62,624 nucleotides of DNA from contig CALFTN010000082.1 in the NCBI GenBank assembly GCA_937916395.1, forward strand, positions 1-62,624, given 5' to 3'. The stretch is from an uncultured Clostridia bacterium (GTDB lineage Bacteria; Bacillota; Clostridia; Oscillospirales; Acutalibacteraceae). A model generated the notes under the pieces. It made no database searches, was not told the DNA's origin, and saw only the letters and a program-made list of their open reading frames with translations. This document shows, piece after piece, positions 25,879 through 34,897 of this stretch (position 1 is the first letter of the stretch; the number at the start of each line of letters is the position of its first letter). The position numbers were made by a program, and so were the translations under genes.

Positions 25879-26757
25879 ATGATAAGAAGTATGACAGGCT
25901 TTGGCAGAGCACAGGCTTCTGTCGAAGGGTTTAATGTTACAGCAGAAATAAAAAGTGTAAACCACAGATATTTTGAATTTTCTACAAGACTTCCGAGGGC
26001 TTATGCTTTTTTGGAAGAGAAAATAAAAAGTTATCTTTCATCTTATATTTCAAGAGGTAAGGTTGAATGTTCTTTAACAATAGAGGCAACAGCTGACGAT
26101 AGCGTTGTTGTTAAGGTTAATGAGCCTTTAGCAAAAAGTTATTATGAGGCTATTCATTTTATAGGTGAAACATTTTCAGTTAATGCAAATGTTTCTGCTC
26201 AGGATATTGCAAGGTATCCAGAAGTATTATCAGTAACTAAAAATGCAGTGGATGAAGATGATTTGTGGAATAAGGTTCAGGCTGTTTTAGAGGAAGCAGT
26301 AAAGAAGTTTATTGCTATGAGAGAACAAGAAGGCGAGAAGCTTAAAAATGATGTTCTTTCACGTGCAGACACAATTATTGAAAATGTGGCTTTTGTTGAA
26401 AAACGTTCTCCTGAAACAGTTAAAGAATATAACGATAAGCTTCTTACAAGGATGAAGGAAGTTTTGGATGGTGTTCAGGTTGATGAATCAAGAATTCTTA
26501 CAGAAGCAGCAATTTATGCTGACAAAGTAGCTGTTGCTGAAGAAACAGTAAGATTAAGAAGTCATATTGACCAGCTTCGTTCAATGATGAATTCAGATGA
26601 AGCTATTGGTAGAAAACTTGATTTTCTCGTTCAGGAAATAAATCGTGAAACAAATACAATCGGCTCAAAGGCTCAGGATGTTCAGATTGCAAAGGTAGTA
26701 ATTGATACTAAAGCAGAGATTGAAAAAATAAGAGAGCAAATACAAAATATAGAATGA
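25879..26757 (+). CDS. YicC/YloC-family endoribonuclease
   Basis: A 292-residue protein starting IRSMTGFGRAQ, the hallmark of the YicC N-terminal domain, and ending with the DUF1732 domain (EINRETNTIGSKAQD...VVIDTKAEIEKIREQIQNIE). Members have been shown to be endoribonucleases. The gene heads the conserved yloC-remA-gmk-rpoZ order of Firmicutes. It begins after an AAAGGTGAG SD and the full-consensus promoter at 25816. Confidence 0.93.
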   Translation: MIRSMTGFGRAQASVEGFNVTAEIKSVNHRYFEFSTRLPRAYAFLEEKIKSYLSSYISRGKVECSLTIEATADDSVVVKVNEPLAKSYYEAIHFIGETFSVNANVSAQDIARYPEVLSVTKNAVDEDDLWNKVQAVLEEAVKKFIAMREQEGEKLKNDVLSRADTIIENVAFVEKRSPETVKEYNDKLLTRMKEVLDGVQVDESRILTEAAIYADKVAVAEETVRLRSHIDQLRSMMNSDEAIGRKLDFLVQEINRETNTIGSKAQDVQIAKVVIDTKAEIEKIREQIQNIE

Positions 26758-26766
26758 GTGTGTTAT

Positions 26767-27033
26767 ATGAAGCTTGTTAATATAGGTTTTGGTAATCTTA
26801 TAAATGCAGACAGGGTAATTGCTGTTGTAAGTCCTGATTCAGCACCTGCAAAAAGAATGATTCAGGAGAGTAAGGAAAGAGCTAATTTAATTGATGCTAC
26901 TCACGGCAGAAAAACTAAAGGTATAATAATTACAGATAGTGATAATGTTGTGCTTTCATTTCTTTCTGCTGAACAGCTTCTTGTAAGATTTAATGATGAA
27001 AAAGGAGGTCGTGAATTTGGCTTCGAAGGGTAA
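26767..27033 (+). CDS. remA: RemA/DUF370 regulator
   Basis: An 88-residue DNA-binding protein of the RemA family, which in Bacillus activates biofilm matrix and osmoprotection genes and forms ring oligomers. The family core is intact: KLVNIGFGNLINADRVIAVV, SPDSAPAKRMIQE, IDATHGRKTKGIII. The ATG at 26767 matches the family N-terminus; an in-frame GTG at 26758 would overlap the yicC stop. The SD is weak. Its last 17 nt overlap the beginning of gmk. Confidence 0.93.
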   Translation: MKLVNIGFGNLINADRVIAVVSPDSAPAKRMIQESKERANLIDATHGRKTKGIIITDSDNVVLSFLSAEQLLVRFNDEKGGREFGFEG

Positions 27034-27631
27034 AGGCTTGCTTGTTGTTCTTTCTGCACCAGCAGGTTGTGGTAAAGATACAGTTTTAGCAGAAGTAAAA
27101 AAAGCAGATGATGACGTTAAGCAATCTATTTCAATGACAACACGTTTACCAAGAGAAGGTGAAAAAGATGGTATTGATTACTACTTTACTTCTCAGGATG
27201 ATTTTGAAAACAAAATTAAAGAAGATGGCTTTTTAGAGTATGTTAAATATGGTGTTAACTATTATGGTACACCTAAAAAGGCAATCGAAAAAATGGTAGA
27301 CAGTGGTAAGACCGTTATTTTAAAAATTGAAGTTGAAGGTGCGGGTAACGTGCGAAAAATTTATCCGGATGCAGTTTCAATTTTTATAATGCCTCCTTCA
27401 TTCACTGAGCTTTCACGCCGTCTTAAAAATCGTGGAACTGAAACAGAAGAGGATATTTGTCGCCGTTTGAAAATCGCAGAAGATGAAATGCAAAGGGCGA
27501 AAGAATATAATTATGTTGTTATAAATGATGATTTATCTGTTTGTGTAAATGATGTTTTGTCAATTATAAAAGCAGAAAGATTGAAATATAGCAATATGCA
27601 AGAAAAAATTAAAGAAATTTTTAATAACTGA
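27017..27631 (+). CDS. gmk: Guanylate kinase
   Basis: Phosphorylates GMP to GDP. About 204 residues, normal length. The P-loop reads SAPAGCGKDTV, the GMP-binding region has SMTTRLPREGEKDGIDYYF, and the lid contains RRLKNRGTETEEDI. The TTG at 27017 is chosen because AAAGGAGG (27001-27008) is 8 nt upstream; a GTG at 27011 is too close and an ATG at 26993 precedes the SD. It overlaps remA by 17 nt and is followed by rpoZ after 20 bp. Confidence 0.95.
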   Translation: MASKGKGLLVVLSAPAGCGKDTVLAEVKKADDDVKQSISMTTRLPREGEKDGIDYYFTSQDDFENKIKEDGFLEYVKYGVNYYGTPKKAIEKMVDSGKTVILKIEVEGAGNVRKIYPDAVSIFIMPPSFTELSRRLKNRGTETEEDICRRLKIAEDEMQRAKEYNYVVINDDLSVCVNDVLSIIKAERLKYSNMQEKIKEIFNN

Positions 27632-27651
27632 TTTGAAAGGAAGTAAAATTT

Positions 27652-27861
27652 ATGCTTAATCCAGATTTAAAAAATGTTCTTAACCAAGGTATCAGCCGTT
27701 ATTCACTTGTAACAGCTACAGCAAAAAGAGCAAGAGAAATTGCTATGACAAATCTCCAGGAGAAAAATCTCTCAACAGAGAAGCCGGTTACTGTTGCACT
27801 CGGCGAAATTATTGATGGTAAATATAAAATAATCGAACCAGAAGAGCTTAAGAAGCTTTAA
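27652..27861 (+). CDS. rpoZ: RNA polymerase omega subunit
   Basis: 69 residues, the usual length of omega, which helps assemble RNA polymerase by binding the beta' subunit. The conserved segment ISRYSLVTATAKRAREIA and the following VTVALGEIIDGKY are diagnostic. It lies in the conserved gmk-rpoZ pair with a strong AAAGGAAG SD. priA starts 3 bp after its stop; coaBC, usually between rpoZ and priA in Firmicutes, is absent. Confidence 0.95.
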   Translation: MLNPDLKNVLNQGISRYSLVTATAKRAREIAMTNLQEKNLSTEKPVTVALGEIIDGKYKIIEPEELKKL

Positions 27862-27864
27862 TTT

Positions 27865-30312
27865 ATGTATAACGAGTCCTTGATTGCAGAGATTGCAGTA
27901 GAAGGTCTTGTTTACCATATTGATGCACCATTTACATACGCAATTCCTGAAAACTTAGAAGTTTCTAAGGGATGTAGGGTGCTCGTGCCTTTTGGTAATG
28001 GCAACAAAAAAAAGCAAGGGTTTGTTCTCAATATAAAAACTCGTTCAGAAATAGATGAGAGCATAAAACTAAAATCAATCGTTGCGGTACTTGATGAAGT
28101 GCCGCTTCTTAATGATGAGATGTTGTCATTAGTTACATATATAAAAGAGAACACGTTTTGTACATTGTTTGAAGCCGCTAAGGCGATGCTCCCTAGTGGT
28201 ATTGGTCTTCAATACATTGTATCATTTATGGTAGATGAAACTGTATCTTCTTCTGTAATAGAAAAACTATCTCAGGAAGAAAAAGCGGTATATGAGTATC
28301 TAAAAGGTGGCTGTAAATTCCAGAAGAAAGAAAAAATTCTTTCTGATTTAGGTTTTACGGCAGATTCTGTTGTGCTCGAAAAGCTTGTTAAAAAAGGTGT
28401 ATTGGTTTCTAATGTCGATACAAAAAGAAAAACAGGCGATTTGACTGTTAAAAACGTAAGAATTGCACTTTCGGAAGAAGAAGCTGAAAGTAAATTAAGT
28501 TCATTAACACAAAAACAACGCGCAGTTCTCTCTTTGCTTCTTGATATTGGCTCTGCTTCTGTAAAAGAAGTTTGCTACTTTACAGGTGTTACTGTTGCAG
28601 TTGTTTCTGCACTCTGTAAAAAAGGATATGTAGAAATTTTTGATAGTGAAGTTTATAGAAAACCTAAAATCATTGCCGAAAAGAAAAAAATTCCAATTCC
28701 ATCATTGACTGAAAAACAGCAAAATGCTTTTGATATTTTAGAAAAAAAGGTTGATGAGGGTAAAGCAGGCGCAGCACTTTTATTTGGTGTTACTGGTAGT
28801 GGTAAAACACAGGTTTTCATTAAGCTTATTGAAAAAGTAGTAAATAGCGGTAAAGGTGTTATTGTAATGGTACCTGAAATCGCTCTTACACCACAGACAA
28901 TTAACGTATTTTATTCATATTTTGGTGATATTGTTGCAGTTTTTCACAGTGGACTTTCTGCTGGTGAAAGAATAGATGAATGGAAGCGTGTGAAAAATGG
29001 TGAAGCAAAAATTGCCATAGGAACACGTTCTGCAGTTTTTGCACCATTTCAAAATCTTGGACTTATAGTAATGGATGAAGAACATGAGCACACATATAAA
29101 TCAGAAATGACTCCACGTTATCACGCAAGAGATATTGCAAAATTCAGGTGTGTTCAAAATGATGCGTTCTTGCTTCTTTCGTCGGCAACTCCATCAATTG
29201 AGTCTTATAAAAATGCGATTGATGGTAAATATACATTTGTAAAGCTTAGCGAACGATTTGGTAAAGCTGTTTTACCTGAAGTGAAAACTGTAGATATTTC
29301 TGATAGTAAAAGTATAATAAGCAATGAGCTTTACTCTGAAATTGAAACAGTTTTAGAAGATAAGAAGCAAGCTATTCTTCTTATGAACAGACGTGGTTTC
29401 AATACATTTGCAACTTGTGAAAGCTGTAAAACGGTAGTTACTTGTCCAAATTGTAGTATTTCGCTTACTTATCACAACGCTAACAATCGTCTTATGTGTC
29501 ATTATTGTGGCTTTTCGATGAATTTTACAGATACTTGCCCAACCTGTAACAATAAAACAATTAAATATGCAGGTTTTGGTACACAGAGAATTGAAGACGA
29601 TATTGAGAATATTTTCCCCAATGCAAAGGTTTTAAGAATGGATGCGGATACTACTCTTGCAAAGTATTCTTACGAAGAAAAATTAAAGGCGTTTGCAAAT
29701 GGTGATTATGATATTCTTTTAGGTACACAAATGGTTGCAAAAGGGCTTAATTTCCCAAAAGTAACATTAGTTGGTGTTATTTCTATAGACCAACAGCTTT
29801 ACAATGATGATTTCAGAAGTAGTGAAAAGGCTTTTGATTTATTGACTCAGGTTGTTGGTAGGTCCGGTAGAGGTGATTATAAAGGCAAGGCTGTGATACA
29901 AACTGCACTTCCTGATAATGATATTATTACTCTTGCCTCTAAACAGGATTATGAAGGCTTTTTTGAGATGGAAAACATTATAAGAAAAGCAATGATTTAC
30001 CCACCATATTGCGATATCTGCTCTTTAACATTCACAAGCGAAAATTATATGAAGTGTAACACTTCTGCAACCCGTTTTCTTGAGCAGATAAAATCAGCAG
30101 TAGGTAATGAGTATTCTGATATAAAGCTCAATGTTTTAGGACCTTTACAGCCTAAGGTTGCAAAAATTAATAATAAATACAGAAATGTAATTACAATTAA
30201 ATGTAAAAACAATAAACGCCTGAGAAGTATGATTTCATCACTTCTTGTTGCATTTATGAAAGATAAATTAAATAACGGTGTTACTGTTACGGCAGATATC
30301 AATCCGTTATAG
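27865..30312 (+). CDS. priA: Primosomal replication-restart helicase PriA
   Basis: An 815-residue 3'-5' helicase that reloads the replisome at stalled forks. The N-terminal DNA-binding domain (~1-105) and a middle winged-helix region precede the helicase core: Walker A GVTGSGKTQ (~310), DEEH box in VMDEEHEHTYK, and motif SSATPS. The zinc-binding insertion has paired CxxC motifs between ~510 and 570 (CESC, CPNC, CHYC, CPTC). The C-terminal GTQMVAKGLNFPKV and QVVGRSGRG are typical of PriA. It has no clear SD of its own and starts 3 bp after rpoZ, suggesting translational coupling. Confidence 0.96.
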   Translation: MYNESLIAEIAVEGLVYHIDAPFTYAIPENLEVSKGCRVLVPFGNGNKKKQGFVLNIKTRSEIDESIKLKSIVAVLDEVPLLNDEMLSLVTYIKENTFCTLFEAAKAMLPSGIGLQYIVSFMVDETVSSSVIEKLSQEEKAVYEYLKGGCKFQKKEKILSDLGFTADSVVLEKLVKKGVLVSNVDTKRKTGDLTVKNVRIALSEEEAESKLSSLTQKQRAVLSLLLDIGSASVKEVCYFTGVTVAVVSALCKKGYVEIFDSEVYRKPKIIAEKKKIPIPSLTEKQQNAFDILEKKVDEGKAGAALLFGVTGSGKTQVFIKLIEKVVNSGKGVIVMVPEIALTPQTINVFYSYFGDIVAVFHSGLSAGERIDEWKRVKNGEAKIAIGTRSAVFAPFQNLGLIVMDEEHEHTYKSEMTPRYHARDIAKFRCVQNDAFLLLSSATPSIESYKNAIDGKYTFVKLSERFGKAVLPEVKTVDISDSKSIISNELYSEIETVLEDKKQAILLMNRRGFNTFATCESCKTVVTCPNCSISLTYHNANNRLMCHYCGFSMNFTDTCPTCNNKTIKYAGFGTQRIEDDIENIFPNAKVLRMDADTTLAKYSYEEKLKAFANGDYDILLGTQMVAKGLNFPKVTLVGVISIDQQLYNDDFRSSEKAFDLLTQVVGRSGRGDYKGKAVIQTALPDNDIITLASKQDYEGFFEMENIIRKAMIYPPYCDICSLTFTSENYMKCNTSATRFLEQIKSAVGNEYSDIKLNVLGPLQPKVAKINNKYRNVITIKCKNNKRLRSMISSLLVAFMKDKLNNGVTVTADINPL

Positions 30313-30325
30313 GAAGGTATTATAT

Positions 30326-30811
30326 ATGGCATTAAGAAATATCCGTGAAGACGGCGACCCTATTTTAAGAAAAAAGTGTCGCCCTGTTACAGAATTTAAT
30401 GAAAGACTTTTTGAATTGCTTGATGATATGGCTGAAACTATGTATGAAGCACCTGGTGTTGGGCTTGCAGGTCCACAAGTTGGTGTTTTAAGACGAGTTG
30501 TGGTTATGGATGTTGGTGATGGGCTTTTAGAGCTTATAAACCCAGAAATAACTAAGGTGGAAGGCGAACAGATAGGTGAAGAGGGGTGCCTTTCACTTCC
30601 GGGTCTTTGTGGTATGGTTAAAAGACCTAAAATCGTTCAGGTTAAAGCACAAAACAGAGAAGGTAAATGGTGTCTTTACAAGGGTGAAGATTTAAAGGCG
30701 CGTTGCTTCTGTCATGAGCTTGACCATCTTGACGGTATTCTTTATAAAGATAATCTTTTAGAAGGCACAATGCTCCAGAGAGTCGGCGAAATAGAAGAAA
30801 TAGAAGAATAG
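30326..30811 (+). CDS. def: Peptide deformylase
   Basis: Removes the formyl group from the N-terminal Met of new proteins; a metal enzyme of about 161 residues. Motif 1 GVGLAGPQVG, motif 2 EEGCLSLPG (metal-binding Cys) and motif 3 CHELDHLDG (HExxH) are all intact. The ATG at 30326 follows AGGAAGG (30311-30317); an earlier in-frame start would lie inside priA. fmt follows after 9 bp, the standard def-fmt pair. Confidence 0.96.
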   Translation: MALRNIREDGDPILRKKCRPVTEFNERLFELLDDMAETMYEAPGVGLAGPQVGVLRRVVVMDVGDGLLELINPEITKVEGEQIGEEGCLSLPGLCGMVKRPKIVQVKAQNREGKWCLYKGEDLKARCFCHELDHLDGILYKDNLLEGTMLQRVGEIEEIEE

Positions 30812-30820
30812 GTGAAGCTT

Positions 30821-31753
30821 ATGAAAGTTGTTTATATGGGTACACCGGATTTTGCAGTGAAACCACTTGAGGCTTTAATCGAAAATAATTATGAAGTTGT
30901 AGGTGTTTTTACTCAACCTGACAAGCCTGTTGGTAGAAAAGCAATTTTGACACCACCACCAGTAAAGGTTGTAGCAGAAAATAATAATATTCCTGTTTTT
31001 CAACCTGTTTCATTAAAAAATGGTGAAGGTGTAAAAATTCTTGAAGAATTAAAACCGGATGTTGTAATTGTTGTTGCTTACGGCAAGATTTTACCAAAAG
31101 ATTTTTTAGAATTTGCAAAATATGGTTGTATAAATATTCATGGTTCAATTTTACCACAGTATCGTGGTGCTGCACCAATTCAGTGGTCTGTTTTAGATGG
31201 TAATGAATTTGCTGGTGTTACATCAATGCAAATGAATGAAGGGCTTGATACTGGTGATATTCTACTGGTAGAAAAAACAAAAATTGAAGAAAATGAAACA
31301 TCTGGAGATTTGTACGATAGACTTACTGTTTTAGGTGCAGATGTACTTTTGAAAACACTCGACGCTATAAAAACAGATTTATTAAATCCACAAAAGCAAG
31401 ATGATAGTAAAAGCAGTTATGCAAAAATGCTTGATAAATCACTTTCAAAAATTAACTGGAATTTATCCGCTCTTGAAGTGCATAATAAAATAAGAGGTCT
31501 TGACCCATGGCCAGTTGCTTTAACGGTTTATGAAGGTAAAAATCTTAAACTTTTCCGTTCACGTTTAATTGAAGGCGAATTTGCAAAACCAGCCGGTAGT
31601 GTATTTCAGTCTGAAGATGGTATTTGTGTTGTTTGTGGCGATAAAAAGGCAGTTTTAATTACCGAAGTTCAGTTAGAAGGTAAAAAAAGAATGTCCAGTG
31701 TTGATTTTTCGCGTGGTGCAAATCTTTATGATGGAAAAGTTTTTGAAAGTTAA
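30821..31753 (+). CDS. fmt: Methionyl-tRNA formyltransferase
   Basis: Formylates initiator Met-tRNA using 10-formyl-tetrahydrofolate. 310 residues: the N-terminal formyltransferase domain starts VVYMGTPDFAVKPLEAL and includes the catalytic INIHGSILPQYRGAAPIQWSVLDG segment; the C-terminal OB-like tRNA-binding domain begins near ~205 (INWNLSALEVHNKIRGLDPWP). The ATG at 30821 has an AGGTGA SD. A 77-bp AT-only gap follows, with an 11-bp inverted repeat. Confidence 0.96.
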   Translation: MKVVYMGTPDFAVKPLEALIENNYEVVGVFTQPDKPVGRKAILTPPPVKVVAENNNIPVFQPVSLKNGEGVKILEELKPDVVIVVAYGKILPKDFLEFAKYGCINIHGSILPQYRGAAPIQWSVLDGNEFAGVTSMQMNEGLDTGDILLVEKTKIEENETSGDLYDRLTVLGADVLLKTLDAIKTDLLNPQKQDDSKSSYAKMLDKSLSKINWNLSALEVHNKIRGLDPWPVALTVYEGKNLKLFRSRLIEGEFAKPAGSVFQSEDGICVVCGDKKAVLITEVQLEGKKRMSSVDFSRGANLYDGKVFES

Positions 31754-31759
31754 AGTTTT

Positions 31760-31794
31760 ATTAATAATTATTAACTAATTTATTAATTATTAAT
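31760..31794 (+). repeat. AT-only inverted repeat between fmt and the zinc peptidase gene
   Basis: A perfect 11-bp inverted repeat made only of A and T (31760-31770 with 31784-31794), with a 13-nt loop; its left arm also begins a 14-bp palindrome (31761-31774). No T-tract follows, so it is not a convincing terminator. It could mark an operon internal boundary or mean nothing. Confidence 0.4.
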
Positions 31795-31830
31795 TTGTAA
31801 AATGTATTTAAAACTAGGAGGTGCTTACAT

Positions 31831-32532
31831 TTGTATTTCGGTTACTATTATTATGATATTTATTATTTTATATTAGTTATTCCTGTATTTATAATATCTT
31901 TAATAATTCAGGCTAAATTAAATTCAACTTTTACAAGGTATTCAAAAGTAGTTAATACCAGACGAATTACAGGTGCTCAGGCAGCTGATATGGTTTTAAA
32001 ATATTACAATATTCAAGATGTAAGAATTGAAAGAATTAATGGTAGACTGACTGATTGCTATGACCCTGTAAACAAGGTTATAAAGCTTTCTGATTCTGTT
32101 TATGATAATCCAAGTATTGCAGCGGTAGGGGTTGCTTGTCACGAAGCAGGTCACGCTGCACAGCATGCGGAAAAATATGTTCCGATAAGAGTAAGAAATT
32201 ATATTCTGCCTGTTTGTAATATTGGTTCAAAAATTTCAATTCCATTGATGATTGCCGGTGTTATTTTTTCGGCACAACCAATTATCTGGATTGGTATTGG
32301 TTTGTTTGCATTTACTGCAATTTTTCAAACAGTAACGTTACCAGTTGAATTTAATGCAAGTAACAGAGCACTTAACGTAATTGAATCAACAGGGATACTT
32401 TCTTATGAAGAAAAACGAGGAGCAAGTAAGGTTTTGAGAATGGCAGCTATGACCTATGTTGCTGCACTTGCAATGAGCCTTGCACAGCTTTTAAGATTAA
32501 TTTTAAGATACGGCGGTAGAAGAGACGAATGA
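31831..32532 (+). CDS. Zinc metallopeptidase, YugP family
   Basis: A 233-residue membrane protein of the YugP/PF04298 family. The N-terminal helix (~10-28) follows a Tyr-rich start (YFGYYYYDIYY). The zinc motif HEAGH (residues 104-108) is in VACHEAGHAAQHAEKY, and two or three further membrane helices follow. Substrates are unknown. The TTG at 31831 has AGGAGGTG 7 nt upstream. It overlaps rsmB by 4 nt (ATGA), so it is co-expressed with the rRNA-modification genes. Confidence 0.9.
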   Translation: MYFGYYYYDIYYFILVIPVFIISLIIQAKLNSTFTRYSKVVNTRRITGAQAADMVLKYYNIQDVRIERINGRLTDCYDPVNKVIKLSDSVYDNPSIAAVGVACHEAGHAAQHAEKYVPIRVRNYILPVCNIGSKISIPLMIAGVIFSAQPIIWIGIGLFAFTAIFQTVTLPVEFNASNRALNVIESTGILSYEEKRGASKVLRMAAMTYVAALAMSLAQLLRLILRYGGRRDE

Positions 32533-33845
32533 GTATTACTGCAAGACAAATGGCATTTTCAATACTCTTGAAAATCGAGAAAGATAAAGCATATTCCAAT
32601 ATCGCATTAGACAGTGCTGTTAGAGAAAGTTCTCTTGACAGCACTGATTGTGCTTTTATTTCAAGATTAGTTTATGGCGTAACTGAGCGAAAATTAACGC
32701 TTGATTATGTTATTTCTCAATTCTTAAATCAACCAATAAAAAAACTGAAAGTGGAAGTTCTTGTAATATTACGAATTGGTACATATGAGATATTGTTTAT
32801 GGATAAAATTCCTGTTTCTGCTTCTGTTAATGAGAGTGTTTTACTCACAAAGAATAACAAATCTGCATACGCTTCTGGATTAGTTAATGCAGTTTTAAGA
32901 AAAGTATCAATTGAAGGTGAAAATATTCTCGGTTCACTTTCGGGCGATGAGCGACTTTCTGTTTTATATTCTGCACCAATTGATTTAGTGCGATTTTTAA
33001 AATATCATTATAACGGTGAAAATGCAGAAGAAATTTTAAAATCTGCTTTAAAAAAGAAAGAAATAACAATAAGAGTAAATACTTTAAAAACCACAAAAGA
33101 AGAATTGATTGAAATTCTGAAAAATGAGAATATTTCCTCGGAAATTACAGCTCTTGAAAATGCATTGATTATTAATGCAAAAGGTGCGATTTATGAGCTT
33201 GAAGCATATAAAAAAGGACTTTTTTTTGTAGAAGATATATCTTCTCAATTGTGTGTTAAGGAACTCGGTTTAAAAGAGAATTTTAAATTTATTGATATTT
33301 GTAGTGCTCCTGGTGGAAAAAGCTTTACAGCTTCACAATATATGAATAACACTGGTGAAATTTATTCCTGTGATATTCATTCACATAGAGTTGAGCTTAT
33401 TAAAGCTGGAGCAGAACGATTAGGTATTAAAAACATTATTCCAACAGTAAACGATGCAACAATTTTAAACGAAAAATTTCTAAACGCTGACTGTGTTCTT
33501 TGTGATGTTCCTTGTTCAGGTCTTGGTATAATCGGTAAAAAACCTGAAATTAAATATAAATCGCTTGATGAAACAAAAGAATTGATACCAATTCAGAAAA
33601 AAATTCTGAGTACTGCTTCTAAATACGTAAAAAAAGGTGGTACACTTATATATTCAACTTGCTCAATCAATCCTAATGAAAACCGAAAAGTCTGTGATTG
33701 GTTTTTAAATGAAAACAAGGATTTTTATAGTGTTAAAGTATCTCCTGAAACTAAAAGATGTGTAGATGAAGGCGATTACCTTACACTTTTACCGCATATA
33801 AATAATTGTGACGGTTTCTTTATTGCAAAATTTATTAAAAAGTAG
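32529..33845 (+). CDS. rsmB: 16S rRNA (cytosine-967-C5)-methyltransferase
   Basis: A 438-residue SAM-dependent enzyme methylating C967 of 16S rRNA. The N-terminal NusB-like domain (~1-130) binds RNA; the catalytic domain has the SAM loop DICSAPGGKSF, the catalytic cysteine motif CDVPCSGLG and the second cysteine in YSTCSINPNEN. It starts within the zinc peptidase stop codon and is followed after 7 bp by rlmN, the common Firmicutes order. Confidence 0.95.
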   Translation: MSITARQMAFSILLKIEKDKAYSNIALDSAVRESSLDSTDCAFISRLVYGVTERKLTLDYVISQFLNQPIKKLKVEVLVILRIGTYEILFMDKIPVSASVNESVLLTKNNKSAYASGLVNAVLRKVSIEGENILGSLSGDERLSVLYSAPIDLVRFLKYHYNGENAEEILKSALKKKEITIRVNTLKTTKEELIEILKNENISSEITALENALIINAKGAIYELEAYKKGLFFVEDISSQLCVKELGLKENFKFIDICSAPGGKSFTASQYMNNTGEIYSCDIHSHRVELIKAGAERLGIKNIIPTVNDATILNEKFLNADCVLCDVPCSGLGIIGKKPEIKYKSLDETKELIPIQKKILSTASKYVKKGGTLIYSTCSINPNENRKVCDWFLNENKDFYSVKVSPETKRCVDEGDYLTLLPHINNCDGFFIAKFIKK

Positions 33846-33852
33846 TGTGTGT

Positions 33853-34893
33853 ATGGAAAAACGAGATATAGCATCTCTTTCTTTAGAAGAGTTGAAAAAT
33901 CAAATTAAAGAGCTTGAGCTTCCACAGTTCAGAGCAACCCAGATTTATGATTGGATACATAAAAAAGGTGCAGTGTCGTTTTATGAAATGACAAATATAG
34001 GAAAGCAGTTACAGGACAAATTAAATGACAATTTTGTAATTTTTAGTTGTTCTATTGAAAAAAAGTTAGTTTCAAGGTATGATAATACAGTGAAATATTT
34101 GTTTAAGCTTCCTGATGGCGAATACCTTGAATGTGTTGTTATGGATTATAAATATGGTCTTACTATTTGTGTTTCTACACAGGTTGGTTGTAAGATGGGG
34201 TGTTCTTTCTGTGCATCAGGTATCGGCGGTTTCAAAAGGCATTTAGCACCTTCCGAAATTCTTGGTCAGATTTATGCAGCACAACGCGATTTAAACGTAA
34301 GAATTTCCAGAATTGTTTTAATGGGCATGGGCGAACCGCTTGATAATTATGATAATGTTATTAAATTTTTAAAACTTGTTTCCGATGAAAATGGGCTTAA
34401 TATTGGCATGAGACATATTTCACTTTCAACAAGCGGAATTGTACCAAGAATTTATGATTTACTTGATTTAAATTTACAGCTTACTTTATCTGTTTCTTTA
34501 CATGCTCCTAATAATAAAATCAGGTCACAGATTATGCCTGTTAATAAAAGCTGGGATATTGATGAGCTCTTAAAAGCATGTAAAACTTATGCTGATAAAA
34601 CATCAAGGCGTATTTCATTTGAATATGCAATGATAAAAGGTGTCAATGATACAACAGAGTGTGCAAATGAGCTTTCAAAAAAATTAAAAGGCATACTTTG
34701 CCATGTTAATTTAATTCCTGCAAATGAAGTGCCAGAAAAAGGGCACGAACGAAGTGACGATAATAATATTAATAATTTTAAAAATATATTAGAGAAAAAC
34801 GGGTTGACTGTTACTATAAGAAGAACCTTAGGTAGTGATATTAATGCTTCTTGTGGTCAGTTAAGACGTGAGAAAATTTTAGAAACGAGGTGA
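33853..34893 (+). CDS. rlmN: Dual-specificity 23S rRNA/tRNA adenine-C2 methyltransferase RlmN
   Basis: A radical-SAM methyltransferase that makes 2-methyladenosine at A2503 of 23S rRNA and A37 of tRNAs. About 346 residues. The CxxxCxxC cluster motif is GCKMGCSFCASG (~115-125), the SAM region LMGMGEPLDN, the methyl-carrier Cys lies in the C-terminal DINASCGQLR, and the N-terminal docking domain starts LSLEELKNQIKEL. The ATG at 33853 matches the family start; the SD is weak, suggesting coupling with rsmB. prpC begins 4 bp after the stop. Confidence 0.96.
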   Translation: MEKRDIASLSLEELKNQIKELELPQFRATQIYDWIHKKGAVSFYEMTNIGKQLQDKLNDNFVIFSCSIEKKLVSRYDNTVKYLFKLPDGEYLECVVMDYKYGLTICVSTQVGCKMGCSFCASGIGGFKRHLAPSEILGQIYAAQRDLNVRISRIVLMGMGEPLDNYDNVIKFLKLVSDENGLNIGMRHISLSTSGIVPRIYDLLDLNLQLTLSVSLHAPNNKIRSQIMPVNKSWDIDELLKACKTYADKTSRRISFEYAMIKGVNDTTECANELSKKLKGILCHVNLIPANEVPEKGHERSDDNNINNFKNILEKNGLTVTIRRTLGSDINASCGQLRREKILETR

Positions 34894-34897
34894 AGCG

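Noticed and set aside
31760..31794. Terminator after fmt
   Set aside because: The repeat contains only A-T pairs and no T-tract follows, so it was listed only as a repeat.
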